Shown piece after piece: positions 60,812-64,000 of a stretch of 64,000 bases of DNA; the first letter of the stretch is position 1; the number at the start of each line of letters is the position of its first letter. The stretch is from Epiperipatus broadwayi (taxonomy: Eukaryota; Onychophora; Udeonychophora; Euonychophora; Peripatidae), in contig JAQFVV010012546.1 of assembly GCA_028023455.1 (NCBI GenBank), positions 17,501-81,500 on the forward strand. Reading direction: 5' to 3'. Position numbers and translations under genes: made by a program. Below the pieces are notes generated by a model. That model did no database searches, was not told the DNA's origin, and saw nothing but the letters and a program-made list of their open reading frames with translations.

Positions 60812-60950
60812 TGAGTTAACACTTTCTAGATTTTATTGTAGAAAGAAGACTTAACTCCGAGTTAACCCTCTACCTTTTAGCGTAGAAAGAAGACTTAACT
60901 CTGAGTTAACAATCTTTCTAGGATTTATTTTAGAAAGAATGCTTAAAGGC
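60812..60950. repeat. Tandem palindromic repeat with GAGTTAAC and GTAGAAAGAAGACTTAACTC
   Basis: Three successive copies of a unit of about 60 bp contain GAGTTAAC, CTTTCTA/CTCTACC, a TTTTAT/TTTTAGC spacer and TAGAAAGAAGACTTAACTC/TAGAAAGAATGCTTAA. GAGTTAAC with CTTTCTA is partly complementary to TAGAAAG...GACTTAACTC, so each unit can form a hairpin. Confidence 0.7.
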
Positions 60951-63726
60951 TTGGGTGCAGCCGCAGAAATGGCATACTTCTAAAAATTTAGATAGAAATA
61001 GCGCCATCCCATGGCTGAAATGAAAGATCAGATGACAACCCACTTATGCAAGGTAGAGATTAGTTTTTATCCACTTTTAACAACTTCAGATAAGGGTGCA
61101 CAATTGTTGCACTTTAATATATATTTAACAAGTTGTGCTCCTTTCACTTTTAGCTCAATTCTGTTACCATTCAGCCAATCTTTTACACTTTAGATATATT
61201 TGAAACATACACTGCTTTGCAATACACAGACACATATATCATGAAGCATTAAAATATTAGTTAACAATAATTAAATATTGAAAGGATTTATGATTTACAT
61301 TTTAGAGCCTAAGAGCAAGAAAAAAATACCAATTAGGGGCATTATCAGTTCATTTGTATTAAGTTATTTGCATGCTACTAACATCTTGATTTTTTTGAAA
61401 TTTTTGAAATCTATATTTTAGTTTTAAACTTCAAGTAAATGAAAAACCACTAAGGAATGGTTGCAGGTAATTTCAAATAAATACATTTATGATAAACAGT
61501 CAAAGCCATCATAATCAATTTTTCCAATCCACTATTAAAAAGAAAATCTTTAAATTGTTAATTTAGATTTTCAAGATGGACATGTTATAAATGTATGAAA
61601 TTGTCTTCATAAATATGTTATGCCATCTTTTAATCTATTTATTAATTCACTAAACAAATCCAAGCACAAATTGTCTCACTGTTCATACTTATGTTATTAT
61701 TGACTTATTCAAAAGGAAACATAAATTTATTTGTTTGATTGAATAATTAAATAAATATGGTATGCAATATTAAATATTTAAAATCTGAATTTAATAATGA
61801 CTGAGATGAAGAAGGTTTGAAGTAATAAAACCATGAAAAAGATGAAATTATTTGTTGGTCATCATCATTTTAAATATTCTGGACAGTCAAACTACCATGT
61901 GCACCTGAATAATTATATTATATTTTTATTAAATTAGTGTATTGCATTGTTTTGTAGATAATTATGATGTTTGAACAGATGAAGATTATATTGGTCATTT
62001 CTTGATATTAAAAATAAAATGTCTGGGTTTATTTTTATTGGATCTCTAGAAAATAAAAACATTGACATAATATAGTGTTTAAACTATATGAAAATTATAG
62101 AATATATGAACTCATTCCAAAATATTATTCTACTGTTACAATTTTAAGTATTTAAAAAGAGACTTTAATGTTTATCACAAAATGTCATTGTTATTCAATA
62201 TAAGAAAAATATTTTATTGTGTAAGTATGTGTTTATCAAAGATCAAGTGTAATTTTAAACATAGTTGATGATCTGTAGATATACTTTGATCTAGACTAAT
62301 GCAAACAATAGTTTTAAAAAATTTAATTTTTCTATTTTGTTTTACTAATTTAGTCCAAGTTTTTAATTCAATTACTCAAAAAATACATTCTGTAGATATA
62401 GGAAAATAACTAATTTTTCTAAAATATTATTTCATTAATATATATGCTACATAATGCTATGTGTGACAGAATTATTTTTTCTACTAGATAATCTAAGATA
62501 TTACAATAATCTTTAGAAAAGTATGAACAGGCTATAAGTGAGTACTAGGATATGAAGTAGACTTGATGGTAATAGTTTTAAGGTGAATTAGCAACAGAAG
62601 AATATTATGGCTTAAGAAAATAAATGTGGCATTATCCTCTATTTTAATGATGATCTTAATGTTTTAAATGCAATTTGTAGAGACTTTCAGTTAGTAATTT
62701 AAACTTTAATTTAGTTAATATTAATAACTTTTATTTAGTAGGTGATAAAATAATATTCAACAACATTTGGCTTTAATATCAATTAGCTTCTGAAGGCAAA
62801 TCAAATAATATATTTTGCAAGTAGTTTTTTCAGGTTTAGTTTCTGGATGTGCATGTTCAAATAAAGGAGCTATAAACAGAGCTATATATTTTTTTAAAAT
62901 TAAAGCTCTTGTAAATTTTTGTTTGTGTAATGTTTTATAACATTCTAAATATGTTATGATTAGACTTAAAGTGTAAATATTTTTTTAAATTGAATTTTAT
63001 GATGACTATCGACAGATAAACAATCCACTATTACATTATTAAAAAATATTAAAAATTAATAAAATATCAAGAACATTTATTGAAAACATGATAAGAAAAT
63101 GCAATTGTAAATTACTAAACGTATGCAATATATTGATCCCCCCCCCCAGAAATCAAAGTATGCTGCAGAAATTAAAATGTAGAACTTAAAATGCCAAATG
63201 CATAGACAAAAAGCAGTAGTTGTTGTTTTTTGTACATATGAGAATCCACAGTAGTTTTGTATAATACTGCAAAACTTGCATATAATTTTGTTTTATTTTT
63301 TTTTCATTTATACTCTTTTCTCTTTCTTTTAAAATTATAATGAACATACTCGTTTATGGTTGGCTGTAAATAAATATATATATATATAATTCGGGATTCC
63401 TGGGATTTGAATTAATGAAGTTTATTTCCGTTATGTTTTTTGGATTTATCGGAAGTTGAGGAGGGTTAAAAAACTAACCATATAGATTTTTGCAGATTGA
63501 AAGATTGTATATGTTTCAAAGCATACTTTATTGATCAAAAAATAATCATTACATCAGTAAGATAGGGATTACACAGTAAGCATAAGTCTGTTCCTGTGTT
63601 TAAACAGTTCTGCTGGGCATAAGTTTGTTCAGATACATAGGAGAGAAAAAGCTTTATCTTGAGCTCTTTATGTTGTGTTTTTGCTATTCTTAAGGCATCG
63701 AAAGTTGCCTGAATTAAGCTTGTGTA

Positions 63727-63728
<2 letters not shown>
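60951..63728. other. Anonymous AT-rich DNA
   Basis: There are 2.8 kb without a supported gene. A run of nine C lies at 63139-63147. Short ORFs lack motifs. Confidence 0.5.

Positions 63729-63788
<60 letters not shown>
63729..63788. repeat. (TA)n microsatellite
   Basis: Pure TA repeat of about 60 bp. The Ile-Tyr ORFs on both strands are artefacts. Confidence 0.95.
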
Positions 63789-63791
<3 letters not shown>

Positions 63792-63879
63792 GTTGATAGA
63801 CCTCTTCATGTGTGTCCTGCTGGTTTTGGTGTATTGTGTTCGTTTTTTTTAGCTGTGTTATTATAGCTCTTTTCCTGTT

Positions 63880-64000
63880 TTTCAACTATAGTGCTGATTT
63901 TTGTTTAAATAGTGACCAAGTCGCAGCAAAAATATCTGGTGGTGCTAGCATATTATCCCTTTCTTTTTTTTTCTAGCTTGTGGTGGAATGTGTTGAGGTT
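63880..64000 (-). pseudogene. LINE ORF2 C-terminal fragment, runs off the window
   Basis: The minus strand reads RDNMLAPPDIFAATWSLFKQ near 63960-63905, matching HPDIFAATWSLLKI at the end of the CCHC-bearing LINE tail at 15.4 kb. Upstream, TFHHKLE corresponds to TFSNKLK, with a frame change in an A-rich run. It is a second copy of the same LINE family in the opposite orientation; the remainder lies beyond the window. Confidence 0.65.

Noticed and set aside
63535-63885. 116-codon minus-strand ORF with Ile-Tyr run
   Set aside because: Half is (TA)n translation; the rest has no recognisable motif.

Overview
This window looks like non-coding, repeat-dominated DNA from an AT-rich metazoan genome. 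I found no convincing host protein-coding gene, rRNA or tRNA. The coding remnants all belong to eukaryotic mobile elements: a Merlin/ISXO2-type DNA transposase, a mariner relic, several LINE fragments and many Penelope-like element (PLE) fragments with C-terminal GIY-YIG endonuclease domains. Long (TA)n, (ATT)n, (CTAT)n and (ACT)n tracts and a TTAGGG-like array are also present. This content fits a repeat-rich invertebrate such as a cephalopod or other lophotrochozoan. That assignment is inference from repeat content; no marker gene fixes the taxon.

Layout. 0-5 kb: an ISXO2/Merlin transposase ORF on the minus strand (cut by the window edge), a 200-bp inverted-repeat pair around a promoter-like CCAAT/CCAAT/TATA block, then a 170-bp tandem array. 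5-10 kb: anonymous AT-rich DNA and a CTAT microsatellite. 10-16 kb: LINE relics on both strands, a mariner relic and two long ATT arrays. 16-36 kb: scattered PLE 3' ends, several palindromic MITE-like elements, and an inverted-repeat element that carries TTAGGG-like repeats. 37-43.4 kb: a tandem hammerhead-bearing repeat, an interspersed repeat, and the most complete PLE (broken RT plus GIY-YIG, direct terminal repeats, an extra inverted 3' end). 44-50 kb: mostly anonymous DNA and microsatellites. 50-58 kb: more hammerhead-bearing tandem repeats, a PLE 3' end, a possible solo LTR and a second interspersed-repeat copy. 58-60 kb: a complex tandem array. 64 kb: another LINE 3' end.

The most interesting signal is a set of about fifteen to twenty hammerhead-ribozyme-like cores. 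They fall into three groups. (i) Minimal cores sit about 50-250 bp 3' of PLE GIY-YIG reading frames; their short stem I changes sequence from copy to copy while staying paired. (ii) A tandem, protein-free repeat of about 390-420 bp per monomer occurs at 37.4-38.0, 50.2-50.8 and 56.9-58.1 kb; it has one hammerhead per monomer and the structure expected of retrozymes. (iii) A second short protein-free family lies at 30.8 and 56.0-56.8 kb. The copy at 50627-50667 keeps every core catalytic position. Many copies of PLEs and retrozyme-like repeats abut (TA)n tracts, which fits a shared integration route in which PLE reverse transcriptase moves the retrozymes. Hammerheads in PLEs and metazoan retrozymes are known classes; the families, their co-occurrence and the head-to-head arrangement here are what may be new.
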